Shown here: positions 8,612-17,592 of the stretch, in pieces | Numbering within the stretch: the stretch's first letter is position 1 | How the letters are laid out: the number at the start of each line of letters is the position of its first letter | From: Phycisphaerales bacterium | GTDB taxonomy: Bacteria; Planctomycetota; Phycisphaerae; Phycisphaerales; UBA1924 | Direction of reading: 5' to 3' | NCBI GenBank assembly: GCA_017642965.1 | Contig: JAEPOJ010000009.1 | Span: forward strand, 41,854 to 105,853 | Length of the DNA stretch: 64,000 nt | Made by a program: the position numbers and the translations under genes | The notes under the pieces: generated by a model | Databases searched by the model: none | What the model was told of the DNA's origin: nothing | Seen by the model: only the letters and a program-made list of their open reading frames with translations

Positions 8612-9343
8612 ATGAACAAAGGCACACTGAGTGTTGCATTGGTTGCACTCCTCGCTGGAGCCGCGTCGGCAGACGTCTACAGCGACAACACCGGCAACCA
8701 CCTTGCCGGCGGAGACGTCCACGACTTCTTCTACAGCCAGGGCTTCACCCACCTCGACATCACGATGGTCGAAGTCACCAACGACGCGAACTTCATCTAC
8801 TTCGACATCCACGTCGACGCAGATATTGATGCGACCAACTGGGGCAAGTACATCATCGGTCTGGACACCGGCCGCAACGCCGGCGACAACTCCACCGACC
8901 CCGGCTCCTGGAACCGCAACGTCGACTGGGGCCGCGGGATTACCGATTTCGTCGGCTCATGGGCTGATGATGGCGGATCCGGTGCGGGCGGCGAGCTCCG
9001 CTCGTGGGATGGTGCCGCATGGAACCTCACCGATGCAACCTACGCGGCTGGCACGGACATCAACGCGGATGACTCGGGCCACGCATCGGGTATCCAGCGC
9101 ATCGGTCTCTCGCTCGCATCGCTCGGCCTGAGCGTTGGTGACACCATCGAGTTCGATGTCTTCGCGACCGGCGGCGGTGCCGACCCAGGGGTCGATCACC
9201 TGAGCCGCAGCGACTTCGCGACCGACGACTGGGCGAACCAGTCCACCGCTGGCGATTTCCTGAGCTACACCATCATCCCCGCACCAGGCTCGATGGCGCT
9301 GCTCGGTCTCGGTGGCCTCGCGGCTGCTCGTCGCCGTCGCTAA
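8612..9343 (+). CDS. PEP-CTERM-type exported protein, paralogue 1
   Basis: The protein has 243 residues. It has a signal peptide ending near ASA (residues 1-20), a beta-rich middle of about 190 residues, and a C-terminal sorting tail: APGSMALLGLGGLAAARRRR, that is a short motif, a hydrophobic helix and a basic end, as in PEP-CTERM proteins processed by exosortase. The middle (LDITMVEVTNDANFIYFDI, then WGKYIIGLDTGRNAGDNS) resembles carbohydrate-binding CBM9-like folds, but this is tentative. The ATG at 8612 is preferred over a 5' extension because the signal peptide starts there and GGAG lies upstream. It is followed by its own terminator and by a close paralogue at 9553. Confidence 0.75.
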   Translation: MNKGTLSVALVALLAGAASADVYSDNTGNHLAGGDVHDFFYSQGFTHLDITMVEVTNDANFIYFDIHVDADIDATNWGKYIIGLDTGRNAGDNSTDPGSWNRNVDWGRGITDFVGSWADDGGSGAGGELRSWDGAAWNLTDATYAAGTDINADDSGHASGIQRIGLSLASLGLSVGDTIEFDVFATGGGADPGVDHLSRSDFATDDWANQSTAGDFLSYTIIPAPGSMALLGLGGLAAARRRR

Positions 9344-9371
9344 ACCCATCTCGGGACGTCAATCTCCGAAG

Positions 9372-9399
9372 CCCACCTGGTACGCCGGGTGGGTTTTTT
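9372..9399 (+). terminator. Intrinsic terminator after paralogue 1
   Basis: A 9-bp stem with one G-T pair (CCCACCTGG / CCGGGTGGG) is followed by six T residues (9394-9399). Confidence 0.88.
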
Positions 9400-9470
9400 C
9401 GTATGCCTCCGAACGCCCCAGAACAGGGTAATTTCGTTCGTTTTCTCCGTATGAATGACACACAATTGAG

Positions 9471-9499
9471 TTGTCCGTGAAAGAGATTTCCTTTAGGAT
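9471..9499 (+). promoter_or_regulatory. Sigma70-like promoter for the second exported paralogue
   Basis: TTGTCC (9471-9476), a 17-nt spacer and TAGGAT (9494-9499) lie about 53 nt before the start at 9553. The arrangement mirrors the promoter of paralogue 1. Confidence 0.6.
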
Positions 9500-9552
9500 A
9501 CCCCTGTCCCTTGCTCGCTCGTGGGAGACCGAGAAGGACGAGGAGAGAATCA

Positions 9553-10284
9553 ATGGAACTGAAATACGCACAGACTCTGCTGGCGCTGTCGCTGCTCACT
9601 TGCGGTGCGATGGCAGACACCTACAACGACGCGACCGGAGACCTCGCATCACCGACCTTCGATGGCTTCACACACCTCGACATCACCTCGGTCGAAGTGA
9701 CCAACGACGCGAACTTCGTCTACATCAGCATCAATACGGCCGGTGATCTCGACGCGGTCAACTGGGGCAAGTTCATCGTCGGCTTTGACACCGGGCGTAA
9801 CGCGGGCGACAACTCCGTCGATCCCGGCTCCTGGAACCGCAACGTCGACTGGGGCCGCGGGATCACCGATTTCATCGGCTCGTGGACCGACGACGGCGGC
9901 TCGGGCGCCGGCGCTGAACTCCGCTCTTTCGATGGCAGCAGCTGGGGTCTGACCGACGCTACCTACCTCGGCGGCGGCGACGTCACCGCGGACGACTCGG
10001 GCCATGCAGGCGGCACACAGATGCTCGCCGTGTCGCTCTCAGCGCTCGGGCTGGGCAACGGCGACACCTTTGACTTTGACGTATTCTCGACAGGCGGCGG
10101 CGCTGATCCGGGCGTCGATCACCTCAGCCGCATGGATCCCGCAACCTCCGACTGGGGCATGACCTCCATCGCGGGCCAGTTTATGAGCTACACGATCAAC
10201 ATCGTCCCGCTTCCCCCTGCCGCGTTCGCCGGCTTCATCGGGCTCGCAGGCGTCGTGGGCATCCGCTTCGCGAAGCGCCGCTGA
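9553..10284 (+). CDS. Exported protein, paralogue 2 (VPLPPA-type C-terminal tail)
   Basis: The protein has 243 residues and is strongly similar to the preceding gene product, including a nearly identical SWNRNVDWGRGITDF segment and the same signal peptide architecture (cleavage near AMA). It differs at the C-terminus, where the tail is VPLPPAAFAGFIGLAGVVG followed by a basic end, closer to VPLPA-type than to PEP-type sorting signals. It is probably exported and anchored or released by an exosortase-like system that is not in this window. The start at 9553 has AGGAGAG upstream. The pair arose by tandem duplication, each copy keeping its own promoter and terminator. Confidence 0.75.
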   Translation: MELKYAQTLLALSLLTCGAMADTYNDATGDLASPTFDGFTHLDITSVEVTNDANFVYISINTAGDLDAVNWGKFIVGFDTGRNAGDNSVDPGSWNRNVDWGRGITDFIGSWTDDGGSGAGAELRSFDGSSWGLTDATYLGGGDVTADDSGHAGGTQMLAVSLSALGLGNGDTFDFDVFSTGGGADPGVDHLSRMDPATSDWGMTSIAGQFMSYTINIVPLPPAAFAGFIGLAGVVGIRFAKRR

Positions 10285-10313
10285 ACATCTCCCAGAATCA
10301 ATGACTCCATCCG

Positions 10314-10338
10314 CACCCGGCTCCATGCCGGGTGTTTT
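10314..10338 (+). terminator. Intrinsic terminator after paralogue 2
   Basis: An 8-bp perfect stem CACCCGGC/GCCGGGTG with a 5-nt loop is followed by TTTT. Confidence 0.8.
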
Positions 10339-11387
10339 CATTGGAGGGGTGAGCGTCCGGCAACGACCGCGTCGCGCCCACCGACACCAACGATGCGTCG
10401 GACGAACCGCTGGTATTCAGCGTCGAGTTGTGAGAGCGTCATCCCCTCGGGCAGATACGCGAGCAGGGTCTTCGTGCCCGTGCGGCGTGTATTGAACTGC
10501 TTAAGGTCCTGCCCCCCCAAGCGGGCACGCAGACCATCGGTCGAGCAGTCCTGCAGCAGCGTCTCAAAGCCCTCGCGATACATCCCGCCCTCGCCCTCGC
10601 GCAGGAAGTGGATGAGCGCCCAGACCTGCGCGTAGTAGACCAGAGCCGCGGGCTGCGACGAGCCCGACTGTGCCCCGCGCTCAATCAGGTCCTGCGGTCG
10701 AAGCGTCAGCAGTGTGTGCACGGGCATCAGCGATTCGTTCGAGACCGCACGGCGAAGCTGATCGAACCGCTCGATGTTCGCCCACGGGTGGAAGCGGGGG
10801 TGATCAGGGAACTGCTCGTCCCATTTGAACCCCTCCATGACGCACGCGACGCCCTCGTCAAGCCACACGGGCATCGGGCCGGCGAACGTTGAGTGGGCGT
10901 ATTGGTGCCAGCCCTCATGGGCGCAGATCACAAACGAGTCACGCGGCCCGAGATCAAAGAACACACCGATGTGGTTGTAGGCGTACCCGCCACGCTCGAT
11001 GGAGAGGTACACCGGTGAACGCTCGCCCATCAGCGCCTCGGTCATGGATGCCCATTGTGAACGGGACTGAAAGAAGTACGTTTCGATCGGCTTCTTTGGG
11101 CGCGGCAGGCGCACGAGGTCCGACTGGTAGTGCAGGATCGACAGTTCGATGAACGGCGGCAACCGCTCAAGAATCTTGCGGTCCGTGCTCGTGGTGCGGA
11201 TGATCGAGTTGGGCGTGCGGTACTCGTAGCCCGCCACGCCGCGGAACGACCAGGGCTGCCGGTCCGCGACAAAGCGTCCGATGTCGGAGGTGGGGGGCGT
11301 GGAGACAAAATCGCCGCTGCGATCCGGCGTGCCCGCGCACCCGCTGAGCAACACTGCCGACGCGACGATCGAAACGCCGCGGATCAC
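10338..11387 (-). CDS. Zinc metalloprotease-like lipoprotein (DUF1570-like)
   Basis: The 349-residue protein starts with a lipoprotein signal (VLLSGCAG; lipidated Cys near residue 17). It carries the metallopeptidase signature HEGWHQY (HExxH) near residue 157 and a downstream WLDEGVA, giving the Glu third ligand of gluzincin-type enzymes. This arrangement is typical of DUF1570-type putative proteases common in planctomycetes. The substrate is unknown; it should act outside the cytoplasmic membrane. Its ATG overlaps the valS stop codon by 4 nt, so it is probably translated by coupling with valS. That pairing with a cytosolic tRNA synthetase looks functionally arbitrary. Confidence 0.75.
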   Translation of the reverse strand: MIRGVSIVASAVLLSGCAGTPDRSGDFVSTPPTSDIGRFVADRQPWSFRGVAGYEYRTPNSIIRTTSTDRKILERLPPFIELSILHYQSDLVRLPRPKKPIETYFFQSRSQWASMTEALMGERSPVYLSIERGGYAYNHIGVFFDLGPRDSFVICAHEGWHQYAHSTFAGPMPVWLDEGVACVMEGFKWDEQFPDHPRFHPWANIERFDQLRRAVSNESLMPVHTLLTLRPQDLIERGAQSGSSQPAALVYYAQVWALIHFLREGEGGMYREGFETLLQDCSTDGLRARLGGQDLKQFNTRRTGTKTLLAYLPEGMTLSQLDAEYQRFVRRIVGVGGRDAVVAGRSPLQ

Positions 11388-14300
11388 CCGAGCTTGTCCA
11401 GCGCCGCCTTGGTGGCGGCGTGGTCCTTCTCGAGCTGGGCGAGCTGATCGCGGGTCTGCTGCACGAGGTGCTCCGGGGCCTTGTCCACGTAGCCGGGGTT
11501 CGACAGACGCCCCTGGATGCCCTTTATGTTCTTCTCGATCGAGGCGAGCTCCTTCTCCAGACGATCACGCTCCGCGCCGGCGTCAAGCGCATCCGCGAGG
11601 TTCGAGAGCTGGTATTCCTCGCCCTCGAACATGAACGAAGAGGAGGCCCCCTCCGGGTCGTCCGCCGTGATGGTGTCCACGCCCGCGAGCGTCTCGACCA
11701 GCGGCGACCATCGCGCGATGTCATCCTCAAGCGGCCCGTTGACGTGCAGGGTGATCTGCCGCTTGGGCTTGACCTGGTTGGTGGCCCGCACCTCGCGGAT
11801 CGCCGTGACGAGCGAGCGGACCCGCTCGTACGCTTCGACCGCGACCTCATCGCGCAGCTCGTCGTCGGGCGTAGGCCAGCCGGACTGGCACAGCGTGGCA
11901 CTGCTCTGCGTGGTCTCGAAGTTAAAGCCCTCGATCTCACGGATCGGCAGCGACTCGAAACGCTCGAAGAGCGTCTCGGTGATGAACGGCATCACGGGGT
12001 GTATGAGGCGGAGGATCGCATCGATGACATTGCGCAGCACCGCCGCCTGCGTGGGCGAGTCGGCGATGGTCGGCTTGATCGATTCGAGGTACCAGTCGCA
12101 GAAGTCGCGCCAGAACAGGTCGTAGATCGCGTCCGCGTAGTCCTTGAACATGTAGTTGCGGAGCGCCGTGTTGACCTTGTTCGTCGCCTCGGTAACGCGC
12201 GAGAGCATCCAGCGATCGACGAGCGAGAGCTCCTCGGGGCTGATGGGGATGCCCGCCTTGAGCTCGGCCTTCTCGAACATGCCCAGCGCGAACTTCGACG
12301 CGTTCCACAGCTTGTTGCACAGGTTACGCCCGAGGTCGAACTTCGGCGAGGTGTTCTTGCCGGTCGATTCGTCGAGTTCGACGGGCATGCGGACATCCTG
12401 CGTCTGCGTCGTCATCTGGCAGAGCGTGAAGCGCATCGCATCGGAGCCGTGCGAGTCGATGATGTCCAGCGGGTCCACGCCGTTGCCCAGCGTCTTGGAC
12501 ATCTTGCGCCCCTCGCCGTCCTGGATCATCGCGTGGATGAAGACGTCCTTGAACGGGGCTTTACCCGCGTGATCCTCGTCACCGAGGAAGTACCGGTTGA
12601 ACATGGTCATGCGCGAGACCCACAGCGTGATGATCTCGCGGGCCGTGCACAGCACGCTCGTCGGGTTGAATGCGGGGAGGAGTGACTCGAAGTCGGCGAT
12701 GTTCGAGCTGTCTTTGGCAGCCGATGCATCGGGCCAGCCCATGGTACTCAGCGGCCAGAGGGCGCTGGAGAACCAGGTGTCGAGTACATCGGGGTCTTGG
12801 GTGAAGCCGTATTCCTCCAAAAATGCAATTATCTCAGGGTCCTGATCTCGCACACAGACGGCAATCTCTTGTCCGATTAACGGTTCGCCAGAATTGGTCA
12901 GCGGTGGATTTGGATCAGATGAGTCGATGGTGAGTTGTGTAGTCAGTTTTCCCTGTCGCCACCACGCTGCCATCGTACTTTCAAACCGATCGACTTTTTC
13001 AGTTGGGCCGATCACCGATCCATTCCACACCGGGATCCGATGCCCCCACCAGAGCTGGCGGCTGATGCACCAGTCGCGAAGGTTGTCGTGCCAGATCTCG
13101 TAGGTCTTGGCGTAGCGCGACGGGTAGAAGGTCATCGTGCCGTCGTTGCTGCCGGCGGTGTGCATCTTGGGTCGCGACTCGGGCCAGTCCTTGATGGATT
13201 GCTCCGTACGCTGCTCGGGCAGCAGCGCCCGCTGCGCATTGCCGCGCAGCTTGTCGTCCGTCACCTTGCAGTACCACTGATCGCTCAGGTAGGGCTCGAC
13301 GGGCACGTGGCTGCGGTACGAGTGCCCCACGCTGTGGCGGTGGGGGACCATCTTTTCCAGCAGCGAACCCTCCGAGCCCTCTGCCACCGTGCGCGCATCG
13401 AACTCCTTGACCACGAGCTTGCGTGCTTCTTCGCGGCTCTTGCCAAGGAAAATGTGCCCGTCCTCGCCGCGCTCCTCGCGGTCCCAGCCGTGCTGGTCGG
13501 AGATCGACGCGTCGGGGGCCATGATGTTGATCATCTCGAGATCGTGACGCTGCCCGATCATGTAGTCGTTCGGATCATGGGCCGGGGTGACCTTGAGGAA
13601 TCCGGTGGACATCTCGGCCTTGGCGTCGCCCTCTTCGCCGCCGTACTTCACCGGCAGCACCACGTAGTCGTCCTCAATGATCGGGATGACGCGCCCGACG
13701 ATGGGCAGCATGACGTGCATCCCGCGCACCGCGCCGGCGCGGGGGTCCTTCGGGTTGACGGCCACGCCCGTGTCGCCCATGTAGGTCTCGGGGCGTGTCG
13801 TCGCGACGGTGATCCATGCCTGCTCGTCGTCGGGGTGGTTCTCCGCGTCGGGGTACCCACGTGCGGCAAGCTCGCCCCAGGTCACCGGGATGGTCGGGTC
13901 GCCTTCGATCTCCTTCACCAGCGGGTAGCGGAGGTAGTAGAAGTGCCCGTTCACTTCTTCCATCTCAACCTCATCGTCGGCCAGCGCGGTCTGCGTGACC
14001 GGGTCCCAGTTCACGAGGCGCTTGCCGCGGTAGATGAGTCCGTCCTTGAAGAGTTGGAAGAACGCCTCACGTACGGCGCGGGCGCAGATGTCGTCCATCG
14101 TGAACCGCTGACGCTTCCAGTCGCACGAGCATCCCATCTTCTGGAACTGGTTGGTGATTCGCTGCTCGAAGTCGTCCTTGAACTCCTGCACGATGGCGAG
14201 GAACTCGTCGCGGCCGTTCCCGCCGTCGAGTTCCTTCCGTTTGTAGTCCGCGATGCCGGGCTTGCCCTGCTCCTGCAGTCGTTTGTCCACCATGGTCTGG

Positions 14301-14596
14301 GTGGCGATGCCGGCATGGTCGGTGCCGGGCATCCACAGCGTCTCGTACCCCATCATCCGGTGGGCGCGAACGAGGATGTCCTGGATCGTGCCGTTGAGCG
14401 CATGACCGAGGTGCAGGGCCGCCGTCACATTGGGCGGCGGGATCAGCACGCAGTACGGGCGTGCGTCGCCGTCGAGCACCCGCCCCGGATCCGCGGCGAA
14501 AGCGTCCGCCTCGGTCCATTTCTGCCAGATCCGGTTCTCGTGGTCGGCCGGGTTGTAGGCCTTGCTCATGGGCGGCATGGTCGCGTCCGTGGTCAT
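11384..14596 (-). CDS. valS: Valyl-tRNA synthetase
   Basis: The protein has about 1070 residues. The class I signatures are present: HLGH (ALHLGHALNG, the HIGH box) and KMSKT (GEGRKMSKTLGNG, the KMSKS box). The CP1 editing domain includes the TTRPETYMGDTGVAVNP block, and the C-terminal 70 residues form the ValRS tRNA-binding coiled coil. It charges tRNA-Val and hydrolyses mis-charged Thr-tRNA. The start at 14596 is chosen because AGGGAA precedes it and the family N-terminus begins just after; an open frame continues upstream to 14698 but overlaps the divergent TPR gene. It is somewhat longer than E. coli ValS (951), with extra insertions in the middle. Confidence 0.97.
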   Translation of the reverse strand: MTTDATMPPMSKAYNPADHENRIWQKWTEADAFAADPGRVLDGDARPYCVLIPPPNVTAALHLGHALNGTIQDILVRAHRMMGYETLWMPGTDHAGIATQTMVDKRLQEQGKPGIADYKRKELDGGNGRDEFLAIVQEFKDDFEQRITNQFQKMGCSCDWKRQRFTMDDICARAVREAFFQLFKDGLIYRGKRLVNWDPVTQTALADDEVEMEEVNGHFYYLRYPLVKEIEGDPTIPVTWGELAARGYPDAENHPDDEQAWITVATTRPETYMGDTGVAVNPKDPRAGAVRGMHVMLPIVGRVIPIIEDDYVVLPVKYGGEEGDAKAEMSTGFLKVTPAHDPNDYMIGQRHDLEMINIMAPDASISDQHGWDREERGEDGHIFLGKSREEARKLVVKEFDARTVAEGSEGSLLEKMVPHRHSVGHSYRSHVPVEPYLSDQWYCKVTDDKLRGNAQRALLPEQRTEQSIKDWPESRPKMHTAGSNDGTMTFYPSRYAKTYEIWHDNLRDWCISRQLWWGHRIPVWNGSVIGPTEKVDRFESTMAAWWRQGKLTTQLTIDSSDPNPPLTNSGEPLIGQEIAVCVRDQDPEIIAFLEEYGFTQDPDVLDTWFSSALWPLSTMGWPDASAAKDSSNIADFESLLPAFNPTSVLCTAREIITLWVSRMTMFNRYFLGDEDHAGKAPFKDVFIHAMIQDGEGRKMSKTLGNGVDPLDIIDSHGSDAMRFTLCQMTTQTQDVRMPVELDESTGKNTSPKFDLGRNLCNKLWNASKFALGMFEKAELKAGIPISPEELSLVDRWMLSRVTEATNKVNTALRNYMFKDYADAIYDLFWRDFCDWYLESIKPTIADSPTQAAVLRNVIDAILRLIHPVMPFITETLFERFESLPIREIEGFNFETTQSSATLCQSGWPTPDDELRDEVAVEAYERVRSLVTAIREVRATNQVKPKRQITLHVNGPLEDDIARWSPLVETLAGVDTITADDPEGASSSFMFEGEEYQLSNLADALDAGAERDRLEKELASIEKNIKGIQGRLSNPGYVDKAPEHLVQQTRDQLAQLEKDHAATKAALDKLG

Positions 14597-14677
14597 CGTG
14601 GTTCGTTCCCTGCGTGATCCCGCGCAAACGGGGAGAATTGCGTCTCTTCCTTGGTTTCTGAGTGTACGCGTGGACGA

Positions 14678-14683
14678 TATCGT
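14678..14683 (+). promoter_or_regulatory. Candidate -10 box of a leaderless TPR gene
   Basis: TATCGT ends 6 nt before the ATG at 14690, and no Shine-Dalgarno sequence is present. This matches the spacing seen at several other starts in the window. Confidence 0.35.
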
Positions 14684-14689
14684 GTGCAT

Positions 14690-15757
14690 ATGCCTCACCC
14701 CCCAAAGACCCAGAAACCATGCAATCCGTACCCCTCACGCCGCGGCAGCGCCCGGATCACCGGCGTGGTGCTGGGCATACTCGCGCTCGCCGGGCTCGGG
14801 GTCGCGGGCTATGCCGTCTGGTCAATCCTTCAGAGCCCATCGCCCACGCCCGAACAGGCGGACCCGAACAGCACGGGTGACCCCGGCACGGGCATGGCCC
14901 AGACCGAGTCGATCGAGGAGATCCTGGGCGCGGTGCAGGTCTACGTCCGCGAAGAGGACTTCGCATCGGCTCAGCGCGTCCTCGAAGAAGCCGTCGTGAG
15001 CTACCCGACCGATCAGGAGCTGCGCTACGCGCTGGGCGACCTGTACCTGCTGACCAACCAGACCGGCATGGCCTACGAGCAGTACCTCGCGGGCATCGAG
15101 ATCGGGCCCGAGTCGTGGAACGCGCACTTCACGGCCGGGACCATCGCCAACACGCTCGATCGCCCCGAGATCGCGGAGGTGCACTACGCGGCCGCGATGC
15201 GCCTGGACCCCAACAACGCCGAGACGCCGCTATACCTCGCGGCCATCCAGCAAAAGCTCAACCGGCTGGAGGAAGCCAAGGCGAACCTGGCGATCGCCGG
15301 ACGGCTCAATCCGACGGACGCCCGCATATACGCGATGCGGGCCGAGATCGCGCTGCGTGAGAACAAGGCCACGATCGCGTTGGAGCAGGTCCGCCGCGCC
15401 CGTGAGATCGAACCCAACGCGCTGGGGCTGATCCTGATGGAGGCCAGAGCGCTCAAACGGCTCCGCGAGACGCAGGAAGCGATCGACCTGCTCACAGCTC
15501 TCCCGATGGAGCAGGCCAGCACGCCCGACGCCGTCAAGCTTCTCGCCGAGTGCCTGGGGGCTGTTGGGCGATTCGACGATGCGGCCTCGCGCATGATGGA
15601 CGCGGCTGAGCGCCAGCCGGGCAACGCGGAACTGCGGTTCGAGGCCGCCCTCTGGCTTCAGCGTGCCGGGCGGATCGATGAGGCGAGGGATTGGGCGCAG
15701 CAGGCCGCCGACCTGGGCGATGCCCGCGCCAGGGAATGGCTCGACTCACTGCCGTGA
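14690..15757 (+). CDS. Membrane-anchored TPR protein
   Basis: The protein has 355 residues: a Pro/Arg-rich cytoplasmic N-terminus, one transmembrane helix (VVLGILALAGLGVAGYAVW, about 25-43), a short linker, then about seven TPR units from residue 75 to the end (for example DQELRYALGDLYLLTNQTGM and AEVHYAAAMRLDPNNAE). The repeats should lie in the periplasm and act as a protein-binding scaffold; no enzymatic domain is visible. It is divergent from valS, and the start at 14690 appears leaderless. Confidence 0.75.
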   Translation: MPHPPKTQKPCNPYPSRRGSARITGVVLGILALAGLGVAGYAVWSILQSPSPTPEQADPNSTGDPGTGMAQTESIEEILGAVQVYVREEDFASAQRVLEEAVVSYPTDQELRYALGDLYLLTNQTGMAYEQYLAGIEIGPESWNAHFTAGTIANTLDRPEIAEVHYAAAMRLDPNNAETPLYLAAIQQKLNRLEEAKANLAIAGRLNPTDARIYAMRAEIALRENKATIALEQVRRAREIEPNALGLILMEARALKRLRETQEAIDLLTALPMEQASTPDAVKLLAECLGAVGRFDDAASRMMDAAERQPGNAELRFEAALWLQRAGRIDEARDWAQQAADLGDARAREWLDSLP

Positions 15758-15769
15758 GATCGGGGCGGC

Positions 15770-16045
15770 TCAGTCGTCGCGGAACTCCATGATGGAGTCG
15801 TCCATGCGCTTCCCGGACTCGGTCCACGCATCGGCGATGGGGGCGTCCTTCTTCTTGGGAAGTGATTCCATGCGTCGACGGGCGCGACGACGAGCGACGA
15901 TAAACGCCAGCGCCGTGATGGCGATGACGCAGAGCAGGATCAGGACCAGCATGAGCGAGGACCACTGGCGATACAGCTCACGTTGAGGCTCGTCTCCGGA
16001 CTCTTGGAGCAGCAGGGCTGTGCCGCTCAGGATCGCTGGAATCAT
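15770..16045 (-). CDS. Small single-span membrane protein
   Basis: The protein has 91 residues, with a weak N-terminal hydrophobic stretch and one clear transmembrane helix (LMLVLILLCVIAITALAFIV, about 31-50) followed by an Arg-rich cytoplasmic segment and an acidic tail. No family is recognised. TACACT lies 5 nt upstream of the ATG on the minus strand (16056-16051), with no Shine-Dalgarno, so the mRNA may be leaderless. It is convergent with the TPR gene and divergent from prfB. Confidence 0.6.
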   Translation of the reverse strand: MIPAILSGTALLLQESGDEPQRELYRQWSSLMLVLILLCVIAITALAFIVARRRARRRMESLPKKKDAPIADAWTESGKRMDDSIMEFRDD

Positions 16046-16121
16046 GCCCTAGTGTACGGCAAAGAACCGAATCGGATGCTAGAGTTCTGTCCGATTCGTA
16101 CGCCAGAAGGCAGGAGCACAC

Positions 16122-17232
16122 ATGCATCTAGAAGCGCATCACAACGTGATCAGCGACTTAGAGGCGCGGATTGTAACGATCCGTGACTCTCTTTGACTAT
16201 GAAAACAAGCGATCCAGACTGAGCGAGCTTGAGGACCAGATGGGGCAGGCGGACTTCTGGGACAACCAGACGAAGGCCAACGAGGTCGTCGCCGAGCTCA
16301 AGCTCATCAAGGCCCAGACCGACCCCATCACGCATGTGACCGAGGACTTCGAGAACGCCAAGCTCGCGTACGAGATGTCACGCGAGGAGGGCGACGAGGA
16401 CCTGCTCAAAGAAGCAGACGAGGCGCTCCATACGCTCCTTGGCAAGATGGAAAAAATCGAGATCCAGTCGCTCCTCGGTGGCAAGCACGATCACCGCGAC
16501 TGCTTCCTCACCATCTCCGCTGGTGATGGTGGCACCGAAGCCAACGACTGGTGCGAGATGCTCTTCCGCATGTACCTCTACTACTGCGAAAAGCACGGCT
16601 GGAAGCTCGAAGAGGTTGAAAAATCGCACGCCTCCGAGGTCGGGCTCGACTCGGTCACCCTGCACGTGCAGGGCCCGTTCGCGTTCGGCATGCTCAGCTG
16701 CGAACGCGGGACGCACCGCCTGGCGCGCGTTTCGCCATTCAACTCGCAGGGCAAGCGCCAGACCAGCTTCGCGACCGTGGACATCACGCCAGAGTTCGAG
16801 GATGTCGAGGTCGAGATCCCCGATCGCGATCTGGACATCGTCGTGTTCGCGCGATCCAGCGGCCCGGGCGGGCAGAACGTGAACAAGGTCGCGACCGCGG
16901 TCCGCGTCACGCACAAGCCCACCGGCATCCAGGTCGTGTCGAGCACGCACAAGGAGATGCCGCAGAACCGCAAGCAGGCCCTGTCCATTCTCCAGGCCAA
17001 GCTCGAGCAGATGGCGGAAGAGGAACGCGAGCGCGAGATCACCGAAGCCGCGGGCGGCAAGATCGAGCACCGCGGTTGGGGGGCCCAGATCCGCAGCTAC
17101 GTGCTCTACGACAACCGCGTCAAGGACCACCGCACCAACGTCGAGGCGAACCCGAGCAACGTGCTCGACCGTGGCGAGCTCGATCCCTTCATCGACGCGG
17201 AGCTCAAGCGGCGACGCTCGAACAAGGAGTAA
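16122..17232 (+). CDS. prfB: Peptide chain release factor 2, with programmed +1 frameshift
   Basis: The product is read as 16122-16193 joined to 16195-17232, about 369 residues. Translation starts at an ATG with CAGGAG upstream, runs 24 codons to CTT, meets an in-frame TGA, and must slip +1 (CTT TGA C) to continue as DYENKRSRLSELEDQM. This is the classic RF2 autoregulatory site: scarce RF2 slows termination and favours the shift. RF2 identity is confirmed by the SPF anticodon-like tripeptide (RVSPFNSQGKRQ) and the GGQ hydrolysis motif (SSGPGGQNVNK). RF2 releases peptides at UGA and UAA. The E. coli-type Shine-Dalgarno just upstream of the slip codon is not visible here. The downstream 118-residue gene follows by 3 nt. 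Confidence 0.96.
16191..16197 (+). other. prfB: prfB +1 ribosomal frameshift site (CTT TGA C)
   Basis: The slip codon CTT (16191-16193) is followed by stop TGA (16194-16196) and C (16197). The upstream frame is open from the ATG at 16122, and the +1 frame is open to 17232. The 15 nt before CTT (ATCCGTGACTCT region) contain no AGGGGG-like stimulator. Confidence 0.93.
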
Positions 17233-17235
17233 GCC

Positions 17236-17592
17236 GTGAACACGCCCATGGGATTCATCGGCGCGATGTTCGAGCCCTGCGAGTCCAAGTCGCAGGCGAT
17301 CATGACGGCCTTCTTCATGCTCGTGGTTGCGGCGGGCGCGCTCGCGGTCGCCTGGGTGCTCTACAAGTTCGGCGAGGGAGCGCGGATCACGATGTCGGAG
17401 CTTGACATCTCCGACAACAGCTACCGCACCCGCCGGGCCGAGAACGGTGTGTACCAATACATGATCATGGGGTACGCCGGGGCCGCGATCGCGGCGCTTG
17501 TTGCGCTGGTGTTCATCCTGACGGCCATCATCGCTCCTGTACGCTCGCTCTTCCCCAAAGAGCGAAAGCAGCGCGACCAAGTTCTGCGATGA
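17236..17592 (+). CDS. Two-span membrane protein
   Basis: The protein has 118 residues, with two hydrophobic helices (MTAFFMLVVAAGALAVAWVL near 23-42 and YAGAAIAALVALVFILTAII near 79-98) and a polar loop between. No family is recognised. The GTG start lies 3 nt after the prfB stop, with AAGGAG (inside the prfB end) as ribosome-binding site, so it is co-transcribed with prfB. Its stop overlaps the next start by 4 nt. Confidence 0.65.
   Translation: MNTPMGFIGAMFEPCESKSQAIMTAFFMLVVAAGALAVAWVLYKFGEGARITMSELDISDNSYRTRRAENGVYQYMIMGYAGAAIAALVALVFILTAIIAPVRSLFPKERKQRDQVLR

Noticed and set aside
12935..14617. A 560-residue open frame on the plus strand
   Set aside because: It lies wholly antisense to valS, whose HIGH and KMSKS motifs are certain; the composition is that of a shadow frame.
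16183..17232. prfB starting at GTG 16183 as a simple ORF
   Set aside because: The upstream ATG frame with a ribosome-binding site leads exactly into CTT-TGA-C, the known RF2 frameshift site, and supplies the missing N-terminus.
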